Source: Xaviernesmea oryzae
GTDB lineage: Bacteria; Pseudomonadota; Alphaproteobacteria; Rhizobiales; Rhizobiaceae
NCBI RefSeq assembly: GCF_900177415.1
Contig: NZ_FXAF01000011.1
Location: forward strand, 248,001 to 312,000
Length of the DNA stretch: 64,000 bases
Direction: 5' to 3'
Below are positions 36,604 through 47,700 of the stretch, in pieces. Position numbers and translations under genes: made by a program. Numbering within the stretch: the first letter of the stretch is position 1; every line of letters begins with the position of its first letter. The notes beneath the pieces were generated by a model. The model was not told the DNA's origin and did no database searches. It was given only the letters and a program-made list of their open reading frames with translations.

Positions 36604-37538
36604 TGAAGGCCGCCCGGCCGGTCGCGGGCAAGCAGAAGCGGTCCGTCGAGATCCGCATAATCCGCGTCCTGTGCCAGCAGCACGGCCGGCGCCATGGCAA
36701 GCGAGGAGCCGACCATGCAGCCGATCATCACGGCAAACCCGAGCCGCTGCGCTTCCGCCTTCATCGCGAGCGCCTCCGTGAGGCCCCCGGTCTTGTCGAG
36801 CTTGATGTTGACCGCATCGTAGCGGTCGCGAAGGCTGGCCAGATCCTTGGTGGCGTGCACGCTTTCGTCGGCGCAGATCGAGACCAGGCGCCGGATGCCG
36901 GCAAGCGCGGCATCTTTGCCGGCCGGCAGCGGCTGTTCGATCAGCGACACGTTGGTTTCCGCCGCGACGGCCATGTGCCGGGCGAGATTGTCCTCGGTCC
37001 ATCCCTCATTGGCATCGACGATAAGGCGGCAATCCGGAGCAGCTTCGCGGACGGCGCGCAGGCGGGCTTCGTCGTCGCCCGTGCCGAGCTTGATCTTGAG
37101 AAGCGGGCGCTGCGCATTCCTGCGGGCTTCGGCCGCCATGGCCTCCGGTTCTGCGAGCGACAGCGTAAACGCCGTGACGAAGGGCTTGAGGCTGGTCGCG
37201 CCGATGGCATCGGCAACGGGGCGGCCGCTGCGCTTGGCTTCGAGATCCCACAGCGCGCAATCGACGGCGTTCCGGGCGGCGCCCGGCTTCATCCGCGCCT
37301 GCAGCTCTTCGCGTGTCAGACCGTCGCGAATCGCGTCGGAAACAGAGCGGATGTCCGCAAGGACGCCGTCCATGGTTTCGCCGTAGCGACTGTAAGGCAC
37401 GCATTCGCCGCGGCCGGAGATGCCGTTTTCACCGATCGTGCAGGTGATGACCTCCGCTTCCGTCTTGGAACCGCGCGAAATCGTGAACGTGCCGGCGATC
37501 GGGAATGTTTCTATTGTGGCTTCGAGGTGACGGACCAT
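36555..37538 (-). CDS. L-Ala-D/L-Glu (dipeptide) epimerase
   Basis: A 327-residue enolase-superfamily enzyme of the muconate-lactonizing subgroup. Catalytic features are the KIKLG lysine motif, metal ligands in VDANEGW, IEQPLP and CADES, and the second catalytic lysine in KLDKTGG. This pattern fits dipeptide epimerases that convert L-Ala-D-Glu from murein to L-Ala-L-Glu during peptidoglycan recycling. The exact dipeptide specificity is not readable. The ATG at 37538 is divergent from the Mla operon; the 3' end overlaps the MFS gene by 49 bases. Confidence 0.86.
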   Translation of the reverse strand: MVRHLEATIETFPIAGTFTISRGSKTEAEVITCTIGENGISGRGECVPYSRYGETMDGVLADIRSVSDAIRDGLTREELQARMKPGAARNAVDCALWDLEAKRSGRPVADAIGATSLKPFVTAFTLSLAEPEAMAAEARRNAQRPLLKIKLGTGDDEARLRAVREAAPDCRLIVDANEGWTEDNLARHMAVAAETNVSLIEQPLPAGKDAALAGIRRLVSICADESVHATKDLASLRDRYDAVNIKLDKTGGLTEALAMKAEAQRLGFAVMIGCMVGSSLAMAPAVLLAQDADYADLDGPLLLARDRPGGLHYEGSLVHPPAPGLWG

Positions 37539-37646
37539 GCTTTTACGCGTCCCGTTGTGGCAAATCCCTATGAGGCGGCTATATTGCCGGTCTCGAAAAA
37601 CACGATCAACCGCATCGCATTGAAATTGTAAGCGCGAAAGAAAACC

Positions 37647-38792
37647 GTGGCGTCGAAGTCAGCCCAGATCACAGCCGAGAACATGCCGGGCGGCAGCGGC
37701 GAGCGCTTTGTGCTGGCCGGCGACTGGCGGGGCTCGACGATTTCCCCGATCCTCAAGGATTTCGAGCGGCTTGAACGGGCACGGGGACAAGGCAGGCTGG
37801 AGATCGATCTCTCGGGCATAGCGGGAATCGATACCGCCGGCGCCTGGCTGATCCGCAGGCTTCTGACCACCAAGAGCGAGCAGGGTCGCGAGCCGGTGCT
37901 GGTGGGCGGCGATGGGCCTATCCAGGAACTGGTCGGCGTGCTGCCGGAAAAGGCTCCGGCGCCGCCCGAAGACGGCGGCGCGAAGGGCACGCGGTTCGAA
38001 CGGCTTTTCACACCGGTCGGCAAGGTCATGGTGGGGCTCGGCGGCGATTTCTACGCGGCCATGCACATCCTCGGTTCGGCGGTGCGCGGCGCGCAGATGA
38101 AGCTCGGCCGCGGCGCGGGTGTCTCGCCGGCTTCGGTGGTCACCCATATCGACCGCATGGGCGTGCGGGCCGTTCCGATCATCGTGCTGATGTCCTTCCT
38201 GATCGGCGCGATCATCGCGCAGCAGGGCGCTTTCCAGCTCCGTTATTTCGGCGCGGAAATCTTCGTCGTCGACCTCGTCGGCATCCTACAATTGCGTGAG
38301 ATCGGCGTGCTTTTGACCGCGATCATGATCGCCGGCCGGTCGGGCAGCGCGATCACCGCCGAGATCGGCTCGATGAAGATGCGCGAGGAGATCGACGCGC
38401 TGACCGTCATCGGCCTCAATCCCGTGGGCGTGCTGATCTTCCCGCGTCTCGTGGCGCTGACGGTTGCGCTGCCGCTGCTCACAATCGTCGCCAATTTCGC
38501 GGCGCTCGCCGGAGCGGCGGTCGTCGCCTGGGCCTATTCGGGCATCACCTTCGAGACCTATCTCTCGCGCCTGCATGAGGCGATCGACCACACTTCCGTT
38601 GCGTCCGGCATGATCAAGGCTCCGTTCATGGCGCTGTGCATCGGCATCGTCGCGGCCGTCGAAGGCATGAAGGTCGGCGGCAGCGCCGAATCGCTCGGCC
38701 AGCACGTCACGACCTCGGTGGTGAAGTCGATCTTCGTCGTCATCCTCATGGATGCGCTTTTCGCCATCTTCTATTCCGCGATCGATTTCTGA
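37647..38792 (+). CDS. MlaE-type ABC transporter permease with N-terminal STAS domain
   Basis: A 381-residue inner-membrane permease of a Mla-type phospholipid transporter. The first about 105 residues are a STAS domain (LEIDLSGIAGIDTAGAWLIR), equivalent to the separate MlaB subunit of E. coli. After a linker the MlaE permease domain begins (about residue 130), with five or so membrane helices and the conserved ALTVIGLNPVGVLIFPR and VAAVEGMKVGGSAESLG blocks. The GTG start at 37647 follows GAAAG. The stop overlaps the ATPase start (TGATG). It belongs to a four-gene operon with the ATPase, MCE protein and lipoprotein. Confidence 0.93.
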   Translation: MASKSAQITAENMPGGSGERFVLAGDWRGSTISPILKDFERLERARGQGRLEIDLSGIAGIDTAGAWLIRRLLTTKSEQGREPVLVGGDGPIQELVGVLPEKAPAPPEDGGAKGTRFERLFTPVGKVMVGLGGDFYAAMHILGSAVRGAQMKLGRGAGVSPASVVTHIDRMGVRAVPIIVLMSFLIGAIIAQQGAFQLRYFGAEIFVVDLVGILQLREIGVLLTAIMIAGRSGSAITAEIGSMKMREEIDALTVIGLNPVGVLIFPRLVALTVALPLLTIVANFAALAGAAVVAWAYSGITFETYLSRLHEAIDHTSVASGMIKAPFMALCIGIVAAVEGMKVGGSAESLGQHVTTSVVKSIFVVILMDALFAIFYSAIDF

Positions 38793-39640
38793 TGGAGAAC
38801 GGTTTGGCAGAGACTGAACGGGTCGAGGTCGAGGACAAGGAAAACGGTCGGCAGATCGTGCTCTCGGTGCGCGACCTCACCGTCGGCTTCGGCGACAATC
38901 TGGTGCTCGACCGGCTGAACCTCGATGTCTATCGCGGCGAGATCCTGGGCTTCGTCGGCGCCTCCGGCACCGGCAAGTCGGTGCTGATGCGCACCGTTCT
39001 GGGTCTCCTGCCGCACCGGTCCGGCACGATCCATATTCTTGGCGCCGATTACGACAAGGTGTCGGAAGGGGAACGGATGGAGCTCGACACGCGGCTCGGC
39101 GTGCTTTTCCAGCACGGCGCCCTGTTTTCGGCGCTCACGGTCAAGGAAAACATCCAGCTTCCGATGCGCGAATATCTCGATCTGCCGCAGGCCCTGATGG
39201 ACGAGCTTGCCTATCTCAAGATCGAGATGGTCGGCCTGCCGCCGGACGCCGCCGACAAATATCCCTCCGAGCTTTCCGGCGGCATGATCAAGCGTGCGGC
39301 CCTGGCGCGCGCGCTGGCGCTCGATCCCGACCTGGTTTTCCTGGACGAGCCGACATCCGGCCTCGATCCGATCGGCGCCGCCGACTTCGATGCCCTGATC
39401 GCGAAGCTGCGCGATACGCTGGGCCTGACGGTCTATATGGTAACACATGATCTCGACAGCCTTTTTTCGGTCTGTGACCGTATTGCCGTGCTTGGCCAGA
39501 AACGGGTATTGGTGGAAGGCACCCTTGACGATATGTTCGCCTGTGACGATCCATGGGTTCAGTCCTATTTCCGCGGCAAGCGGGCTCGATCGGTCGTTCT
39601 CCCAGAAAAGCAGCCGGCGGCAGAAGTAGAGAAGACGTAA
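38792..39640 (+). CDS. MlaF-type ABC transporter ATP-binding protein
   Basis: A 282-residue ATPase energising the Mla-type lipid transporter. Walker A GASGTGKS is at residues 56-63, the Q-loop is in LFQHGALFSALTV, the ABC signature is LSGGMIKRAALARAL and Walker B is LVFLDEPTSGLDP, followed by an H-loop in VTHDL. The GALFSALTV segment after the Q-loop is typical of MlaF/Mkl ATPases. The ATG shares its first base with the stop of the permease gene. The MCE protein gene follows at three bases. Confidence 0.95.
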   Translation: MENGLAETERVEVEDKENGRQIVLSVRDLTVGFGDNLVLDRLNLDVYRGEILGFVGASGTGKSVLMRTVLGLLPHRSGTIHILGADYDKVSEGERMELDTRLGVLFQHGALFSALTVKENIQLPMREYLDLPQALMDELAYLKIEMVGLPPDAADKYPSELSGGMIKRAALARALALDPDLVFLDEPTSGLDPIGAADFDALIAKLRDTLGLTVYMVTHDLDSLFSVCDRIAVLGQKRVLVEGTLDDMFACDDPWVQSYFRGKRARSVVLPEKQPAAEVEKT

Positions 39641-39643
39641 TCC

Positions 39644-41014
39644 ATGGAAACCAGAGCCAACTACGCCCTTGTCGGTTTCTTCACGCTGCTGGTGATCGCG
39701 GCTGCCTTCGGCTTCGTTTACTGGATGGCGCAATCGGGCCGCGGCGGGCCGACGGCCGAACTGGCGATCCGTATCCCGGGTTCGGCGAACGGACTGTCGG
39801 TCGGCTCGCCGGTGCGTTTCAACGGCATTGCCGTCGGCTCGGTGCGCAGCCTCACCATCGACCCGGACGACCCGCGCTATTCGATCGCGTTCACCGAAGT
39901 GAGGGCCGATGCCCCCGTCTACCAGTCCACCCAGGCGAGGCTGGAAGTGCAGGGCCTGACGGGAGCTGCCTATGTCGAGCTCTCCGGTGGCGCCAAGGGT
40001 GAGGAGAACATCCTCCAGAAATCGCTCGAAACCGGCCGGCCGGCAGTGCTGATTGCCGAACAGTCGAGTGTGACGAACCTGCTTGCGACCGCCGACAAGA
40101 TCCTCCAGCGCGCGGACGATGCGATCGGCGATATACAGGGTTTCGTCGCGGATGCGCGCGGGCCGCTGACCCAGACGATCCGCAATGTCGAGACCTTCAC
40201 CTCCGCGCTGGCGCAGAATTCCGACAGCATCGACCGGTTCCTAAACAGCCTCTCGACGCTTTCGGGGACCATCGACCGCGTCTCCGAAACGCTGAATTCC
40301 ACGCTTGCGGCAGCCGAGCGGTTGGTCAGCGCGATCGATGCGGAAAAGATCAATGCCGTCGTCGCCAATACGGAGCGCGCCACCCGCAACATCGCCAATG
40401 CCTCGGACAATTTCGACGAACTGGTGACGAACGTGAAGAACGCCGCCGCCAATTTCGAGCGGGTCGGCGCGCAGGCGCAAAGCGTTCTGGGCCGAGTCGA
40501 TACGGTGATGAATTCCGTCAACCCGGATCAAGTCCGGACGACCATCGGCAACATCACCGCGGCGTCGGAGGATGCCCGCCAGACCATCAGCTCCGCTCGC
40601 AGCGTGGTGGACAACTTCGCGCATCGCAAGGAAGACATCGACCGTGCGATAGGCGACTTCACGGAACTGGCGAGGAAGCTGAACGAGGCCTCCAGCCGCG
40701 TCGACGGCATTCTCGCCAAGGTCGACGGTCTGGTCTCGAGCGACGATTCTCAAGGCTTGTTTGCCGAAGCGCGCCGGACGCTGGAATCCTTCCGGACCGT
40801 CGCCGACAACATCAACGCGCGCGTCGGCCCGATCGCGGACAACCTGTCGCGCTTCTCGGCGAGCGGGCTGAGAGACATCCAGACGCTGGTCAACGATGCG
40901 CGGCGCACCGTGCAGTCGCTCGACCAGACGATCAACAATTTCGACCAGAACCCGCAGCGGCTGATCTTCGGCGGCGAGACGGTGAAGGAATATGATGGCA
41001 GGACACGGCGGTAA
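39644..41014 (+). CDS. MlaD-type MCE domain protein
   Basis: A 456-residue substrate-binding component anchored by an N-terminal membrane helix (ALVGFFTLLVIAAAFGFVYW, residues 7-26). The MCE domain follows (about 38-118) with the conserved GSANGLSVGSPVRFNGIAVG. The long C-terminal part is almost wholly helical, predicted to form a coiled coil or a hexameric helical barrel as in elongated MCE proteins, so it may bridge the periplasm. It is considerably longer than E. coli MlaD (about 180 residues). It is followed by the lipoprotein gene at 33 bases. Confidence 0.93.
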   Translation: METRANYALVGFFTLLVIAAAFGFVYWMAQSGRGGPTAELAIRIPGSANGLSVGSPVRFNGIAVGSVRSLTIDPDDPRYSIAFTEVRADAPVYQSTQARLEVQGLTGAAYVELSGGAKGEENILQKSLETGRPAVLIAEQSSVTNLLATADKILQRADDAIGDIQGFVADARGPLTQTIRNVETFTSALAQNSDSIDRFLNSLSTLSGTIDRVSETLNSTLAAAERLVSAIDAEKINAVVANTERATRNIANASDNFDELVTNVKNAAANFERVGAQAQSVLGRVDTVMNSVNPDQVRTTIGNITAASEDARQTISSARSVVDNFAHRKEDIDRAIGDFTELARKLNEASSRVDGILAKVDGLVSSDDSQGLFAEARRTLESFRTVADNINARVGPIADNLSRFSASGLRDIQTLVNDARRTVQSLDQTINNFDQNPQRLIFGGETVKEYDGRTRR

Positions 41015-41047
41015 ACGGGGCGTTCGGTTTTGGAAAATGGGGGCTTG

Positions 41048-41662
41048 ATGACCGGTTCGGAGTTCTTGGTGCGGCGTGCGACCCGCCGTCCGTTTCTGCT
41101 CGCGCTGCCGCTTGTCGCAGCACTTGTGAGCGGTTGCGGCAGCAAGGCGAACAACGACACGTTCGATCTGTCGCTGACGCCTTCCGGAGAAGGGCCTTCC
41201 GCCCGCAACCGTCAGATTCTGGTGCCCGAACCGACGGCGCTCAAACTGCTGAACAGCGAGCAGGTCGTCGTGCGCGTGTCGCCCTCGGAAATCCAGTATC
41301 TCGCCAATTCCCGCTGGGGCGACCGCCTGCCGGCGCTCGTCCAGTCGAAGCTCGTGGAGGCCTTCGAGAATTCCGGCCGTCTCGGCGGCGTCGGCAAGCC
41401 GGGGCAGGGCCTTGCGATCGACTATCAGGTGGTGACGGACATCCGCGCCTTCGAGGTGAGCGCCGGCAGCCCGCGGGTGGCGACCGTGGAGATATCGGCA
41501 AAGCTCTTGAACGACCGCAACGGCACCGTGCGCGCCCAGGGCGTCTTCAAGGCGACGGCGCAGGTCTCCGGCGCGGAGAACCGCAATTTCATCGAGGCGC
41601 TGGACAGAGCCTTCGCCAAGGTCGGCGCCGAGATCGTCGACTGGGCTTTGAAGTCGATGTGA
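41048..41662 (+). CDS. ABC-type transport auxiliary lipoprotein
   Basis: A 204-residue lipoprotein. The lipobox LVSGC gives the lipidated cysteine at about residue 30, after a hydrophobic signal sequence. The body contains VVVRVSPSEIQYLANSRWGD and VRAQGVFKATAQVSG, features of the PqiC-like/auxiliary lipoprotein family that accompanies MCE transporters. It is the last gene of the Mla operon, ending at a strong terminator. The ATG at 41048 with GGGGG upstream is preferred over a TTG at 41030. It probably sits in the outer membrane inner leaflet and receives lipids from the MCE protein; that is an inference. Confidence 0.88.
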   Translation: MTGSEFLVRRATRRPFLLALPLVAALVSGCGSKANNDTFDLSLTPSGEGPSARNRQILVPEPTALKLLNSEQVVVRVSPSEIQYLANSRWGDRLPALVQSKLVEAFENSGRLGGVGKPGQGLAIDYQVVTDIRAFEVSAGSPRVATVEISAKLLNDRNGTVRAQGVFKATAQVSGAENRNFIEALDRAFAKVGAEIVDWALKSM

Positions 41663-41704
41663 TCGCGTTTTCTTGGAGACGGGGCAAGCTCCGCTCGAAA
41701 CAAA

Positions 41705-41736
41705 AAAGGCCGCCTCGAAGGGCGGCCTTTCTGTTT
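41705..41736. terminator. Bidirectional intrinsic terminator of the Mla operon and the giant coiled-coil gene
   Basis: Perfect ten-base stem AAAGGCCGCC / GGCGGCCTTT with a six-base loop, followed by CTGTTT on the right and by TTTGTTT on the left strand. It lies between the two convergent stops. Confidence 0.88.
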
Positions 41737-41750
41737 GGTGTCTATCCGTC

Positions 41751-44700
41751 TCAGCTGAACCGGCCAGCGGCGTGGGCGAGCATCGTATAGACCTTGCCCG
41801 TATCCGAGGTGAGGTAGCTCTGCGTCACCGTCTTGTCGCGGTCGGTGCGGGCGACGTCGGCGAGCAGCTTTTCGAAATCGGCGATGTAGCGGTCGACGGC
41901 GGTGCGGAATTCCGGCTCGCGGTCGTATTTGCGCTTGATCTCGTCGAAGGTCTGCTGGCCCTTCAGCGTATAGAGACGGCGGGTGAAGACGTCACGCTCG
42001 CCGCGCTGGTAGCGGCGCCACAGATCGACCGACGCGTCGTGATCGATGGCGCGGGCGATATCGACCGACAGAGAGTTCAGCGATTCCACCATGTGGCGCG
42101 GATTGCGATTGTCGCCGTTGCTGCGCGGCGCGGGGGCCGGTTCGGCAGGACGGGCCGGCTGCTGCTGGCGGGCTGCCGGAGCGTTGCCGAGTTCGTCGCG
42201 GGAAGCCCCGCGCAGGAGATTGCTGATCCAGCCGTCATCGCCGGCATTGCCGCCGCGGGGCGCCGGCTGCTGAGCACGCGGTGCCGGTGCCGAACCCTGC
42301 CGATCCAGCGGAAGCGTGCCCCGCAGCGAGCCGCTTGCGTAAGGATCGTTGCGCGGGGCGGCCGGAGCCGGCTGCTGCGGAATTGCTGCGGCAGCGGAAG
42401 GCTGCGGACGGGCAGGGGCCGGCTGGGCCGCCGGAGCGGGGCGGCTGGCCGATGCTTCGGAGACCTCGAAGTTCTGCGTCGAGCGGCCGACCAGGGCGGA
42501 AATATCCTGGAGCGCCCTGATCTGCTCGGCGACGGCGCGGCGCATGGCGGCGGCACTTTCTTTTGCCTCTTCCGGCAGGTCGAAGGCACCGCGCTTGAGT
42601 TCGGAACGGGTCGTATCGAGTTCCCGGCGGATATCCTGCGCGGAGCGGCGGATCTCCTCGGTCGCGCCCGAGAAGCGGTTGATGGCCTCGTCGACCGATT
42701 CGCGCAGCGTCTCGCGAAGCTGGTCGGCCGCGCTGCCGGAGCGGTTGGCGGCATCCGACAGCACCCGTTCGACGTCTCCGAGCGAGGCGGCGATGCTGCC
42801 GCGCATGCGTTCGGAAATTTCGCGGGTGCGCTTCTCGGCTTCCGAGAGCGTCGTTTCGATGGCCTTGTTGGCGTCGCCGCCCGCGCCGATAAGCGCACTG
42901 CGCATCGCATCCGCAGTGGCCTCGGCACGGTGCTGGGTTTCCCCGAGCGTCCGGCCGATATCGGCGAAGGAAGCGTGCAGGCTTTCGCGCAGGCGCGAAC
43001 CGACCTGCAGGGAGCGTTCCTCGGCCCGTTCGAACGCGCCGTCGACAAGGCTCGTCAGGCTGCGCATGGTCGCTTCGATTTCCTCGGAGCGGCTGACCAG
43101 ACCGGCGGAGAGATTGCGCAATGCGCTCTGCCGTTCGTCCAGCGTGCTTGCCAGGTTGGACTGGGCGGCGCCCAGGAGGTCGGAAGCCTCCGCAAGCACC
43201 CTGGAGTGCTCGTCGAAGCGGCCGACGATGCCGCCGACCTGGTCGAGCGTCTGGCTGAAGACATCCGACATCCGGTCGATATTGCTCTCGAGGACCCGGG
43301 TCGAGCCGGAGACGATATCGGCCGCATGCGTGGCCGATTGCGCAAAGCGGTTGGCGGTGGCGCCGAGCTTGCGGTCGGCTTCTGCCAGATGCTCCGCGAC
43401 GGTATCGGCGGTGCTGCCGATCTCCCGCGCCGATTGCTCGACCAGCGACGCGATGTTGGAATTGCTTTCCGCCAGCTTGTCGATAAGGCTGTTTACCGCA
43501 ACGGACAGGCCCTGCTCGACATAGCGCATCGTGCCGGCCGCATTTTCGGTCCTCTGGCTGATCGCAGCGAGCGTATCGTTCGTGCGGGCGGCGATCGCAT
43601 CGATGAGGGCCGAATTCTCGTCGCGGATGCGCGCGCTCGTTTCATCCGCGGTGGCGGAGAGCCGTTCGGCACCCTGCTGCGCGGCGGTCGTGATCTGTTC
43701 GACGGCAATGCGGCCGGTTTCGGCATATTCCTCGATGATCGGCTTCGCCTTTTCGTCGAGAAGGCGGGACAGTTCCGCCGAACGGCTGGCGAGCACGGAA
43801 TTCAGGTCGCGGGCGCGGCTGTCGAGGGCCGAACGGATGGCCTCGCCGCGCGCGGCGAGAGCACGGTCGACGGCGTCCATCGCACTGTCGAGCTGGTTTG
43901 CCGTGTCGGAAAGCGTGGTGCGGATATCGTCGCTACGGGCGCCGAGTGCCTTCTGCGCGTCTTCGAGCGCTTCGGAAATCGCCGTCACCTGCTGCTTCAC
44001 GAGGCTGTCGGCCTCCGCCACCTTCTTGACGATAGCATTGCCCGCCTCGGAGAAGGCCTGCGCTACGGTTGCCGCCTGGCCGGCGAGCCGGTTCTGCGTT
44101 TCCGAAATCCGGCCGACGATCTGGGTGGAACGTTCCTCGATCGCCTTGGCGAATTCGCTGTTGCGGTTGGCGAGTTCCTGCGTGAATTCGGCACCGGCAC
44201 GGGCAAGCACTTCCGCAGAGCGGGTGGCCTCGCTGTCCATGTTCTGGGCCGCGGCGCTGACGGCTTCGCGCAGCGTCGTGGCGAGGCCGACGGCCTTTCC
44301 TTCCATGGTCTTGGTGACGTTGTCGAGGCCGATCGTCAGCGCGCGATCGATCGTGCCGAGCCGCTCCTCGATCCGGGCCGTGCGGCTGTCCATGGTCTCG
44401 GCGATGCGGTCGGAGGCTTCGCCTGCGACGCGTTCCAACTCCGCGGTGCGGTCACCGAGGGTGCTGGAGAGATTGGCGCCGGCTTCGTTGACAAGCTGGG
44501 TGGCGTCGAGAATCTCGTCCCGGATGCGGCCTTCCAGCCCGCCGAACGTCGATTCGATCCGGCTGCCGGTCTCTTCGAGCGCTCCCTGGACGCCGCCCAC
44601 GGTTTCCTTGATGCGATTGGAGAAGGTGTCGGCCGAGCGGCCGATTTCGCCGGCTGCATCGGAAAGCTGGGTGGCGAGCGTCCCGACATTCTCCCGCAGG

Positions 44701-47700
44701 CGCTCTTCCAGCGACTGGCCGGCGGAATCGATGGCGCCGCGCAATGCGCTCTGCTGATTTTCCAGCGACATTTCCAGCATGCCGGCGCTTGCGGCGATGG
44801 TGGTGCCGAGCGATGTCGCCTGATCCTGCATCAGGTTGTCGATCTGACTGTGTGCCTCGCTGAGCGTCTCGGCGATCTTGCCGGTGCGCTCTTCGAGCGT
44901 GTCGCGAATCTGCTCGTAACCGGATCCCAGCGTGGTTTCCATCTGCTGGTGGCCGAGGCCGATCGTTGCGGCGATGCGTTCCTGGCTGGAGCTGAGTACG
45001 GTTTCCATCCGCTCCAGACCGTCGGTCAACCCGGTTTCGAAACGCTGCGTACCGTCCGAAAGCGCGGTTTCGATCCGGCCGGCCGCGCCGCCGACGGCCT
45101 GTTCCAGGCGCTCGCCGCCGCTTTCGAGAATGCGTGAAAGTTCGGCGGTGCGGTTCTCCAGGGAAAGGTCGAGGTTGAGCTGGTTGTCGGCATAGGCGCT
45201 GCGGATGGCTTCCGCCCGCGCCGCAAAGGATTGTTCGATGCGGCTGTCCGCATCCGAAAGGGTATTGGCGATCGCCGCCGCTTTCTCGTCCAGCATGCCG
45301 GAGAGCCGGTCTTCGCTGAGCGCGAAGGTTGTTGCGATTTCCATCGACTTGTCGTCGAGGATTTCCGCCAGCTTGTCGCGGTTGGCATTCAGTGCTTCGT
45401 GGATTTCCGACGTCCGGCGGCCGAGATCGCCGCTGATATGCTGTTCGGTCTCCGAAAGCGCCCGCGTGATGGCTTCCGCCTTCTCGTCCAGCATGCCGGT
45501 GAGGCGGTCCTCGCCGAGCGCGAAGGAGGTTGCAAGCTCCATGGACTTGTCTTGCAGGACTTCGGAAATCCGCTCGCGATTGGCTTCAAGCGAGGCCTGC
45601 ATGTCCGAGACATGCCGGCCAAGATCGCTGTTGATGCGCTGCTCGCCGTCCGACAGCGTCTTGGCGATGCGCTCCGACCTTTCGTCGAAGACGCCGGCCA
45701 GGCGTTCCGGCACGTTGGACATCAGCGCGTCGAGTGCCGCCGTCTTCTGGCTGAGCACCTCGGTCAGGTGATCGTGGCTGCTGGAAAGCGCGGAGATGAT
45801 GGCGCCGGAGCGGATCGCCAGTCCCTGTTCGAACTGGGTCTGGCTTTCCGAAAGCGTGCCGATCAGGCCGCTGCCGTGTTCGGTGAGCGTGTCGCTGATC
45901 TTGCGGTGGGCGTTTGCGAGACCCTCGTGAAGCTCGCTGTTGTGCTCGGCGAGCGTGCCGCTGATCTTGCGGTGGGCGTCCGCCAGCCCATCGTGCAGCT
46001 CGCTGGTACGGGACGCGAGAACATCCTGGATCTCGGCGGCACGGAATGCGAGCGCGTCCTGGATTTCGCCGCTGCGGGCCGCCAGCGCATTGGAAAACTC
46101 CTGCGAGCGGCTTTCGAGCATCGAATCGAGCACCTCCTGGCCGGTCCCGAGTGTCGTCGCCAGCGAAAGCGACTGGTCGGTCAGCGAGGAGCTGATGCGC
46201 TCGATGCTGGAGCTGAGGATGTTCTCGATCGATTCCGACCCGCTCGCGACGGTCTCGTTGATGCGGGCAAGGCTGTCCATCAGCTTGCTGTCGAGCGTGC
46301 CGGCCCGCTGGTCGAACGCCGACGTGAACTGCGAAATGCTGTCGTCGAATGTGGTGCTGAGCTGGCCTACCGTTGCCTGGAGGCGCTCCTCGAAGAAGCC
46401 GGAGCGCATGTCGAGATCCATGACCACGTCGTCGACGGTGGTCTGCAGGCTCTGTCGGAACGACGAGCTCTTGTCCTCCAGCGAACTGTTGAGGGCCGCG
46501 AGGATGCCGTCAAGCGAGCCGGTGAGGGTTCTTTCGCTGTTGGTGAGGCCTTCGGTGATTTCGCGCGTGCGGGCAAGCAGCGTCTCGTTGAGCTGACGGG
46601 TGCGGTCCGCAAGTGCCGCGTTCAGCTTTTCGGTATTGGCGTCGAGCGTGGAGGCGCGGGTCTGGAACTCGTTGAGGAGCGCCTCGCCGCGTTGCGAGAG
46701 GACCGAGGTGATCGTGTCCATCCGCTCGTCGAACTCGTGGGCGAGGGCGAAGCCGGCGGAATTCAGGGTCTGCAGCAGGTTTTCCGACTTGGCGGTCAGG
46801 AGCGAGCCGAGCGCTTCGCCCGCGGCGTTGGATTTCTCCATCAGCGTAGCGGCACGGGTCTCGATCATCGAGGCGAAGGCTTCGCCGGAGGTCGCCAGCC
46901 GGACGGAGATCTCCTCGGTCGCCAGCGACAGTTCTTCCTTGAGCTGGTCATGGGCGCCGACGATCGAGGAGCGGATGCGCTCGGCATGGTTGACGATCGC
47001 GTCGCGCTCGGAGCCGAGTTCCTGCACCAGGCCGCGAACGCGCAATTCGTTGTCGGTGAAGCTGCGCTCGAGCGCATTGACTTCCGAATGCACGAGCGTT
47101 TCGAGTTCGGCGGCGCGCGCGATGGTCCGTTCGATGCCTTCGTTCATGGCGGAGACTTCGCGGCGCACGGCCTGGCCGACGCTCATGATCCGCTCGGACG
47201 CGATGGTTTCCGGCTCGGAAAGGCGAAGCGCCACCTCCGCCATGGAGCGGGCTGCGTTCCTGAGGTCCTGGGCGCGGGCCATCATGATCGCGAAGGCGAA
47301 GAACAGCATGATCGGCACGAGAATGCCGACCGCGAGCGCCACGATGCCGGGAGCCGCAAGCACCCCTTCGACCGAGGTGATCTGCCAGAGCCGGTTGCCG
47401 TAGATGAGCTGCCCGAGCCCTACGCCTGCGATGGCCCAGAGAATGGAGATAATGACGGCGTTGCGGATGGCCGACCGCATCGTGCCGCCCTCCAGCGTCC
47501 GCAGCATGGCGGTGGTCGAACGCCGGCCGGCGTCGTTGGCGGGCTGGAACGCCTGCGTCCTTGCGGCGCTCTCGGACGCGGCCGATCTTTGGGATTCGGC
47601 TGAATTGTCCTGAGGCTGCGCGGGAGTTTGACGCGGCTGGGATGTGTCTGACACTCTCGCCTCCGAGGCATGGGGCACGGATCTGGGACGCGGCGGCTCA

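Noticed and set aside
41673..45137. Open frame of more than 1100 codons on the plus strand, antisense to the giant coiled-coil gene
   Set aside because: It mirrors the codon bias of the minus-strand gene, is very rich in Arg/Gly/Asp-type antisense composition, and has no recognisable domain or ribosome site.
45231..47603. Second long plus-strand frame antisense to the giant coiled-coil gene
   Set aside because: Same explanation: high-GC antisense shadow of a strongly biased gene.
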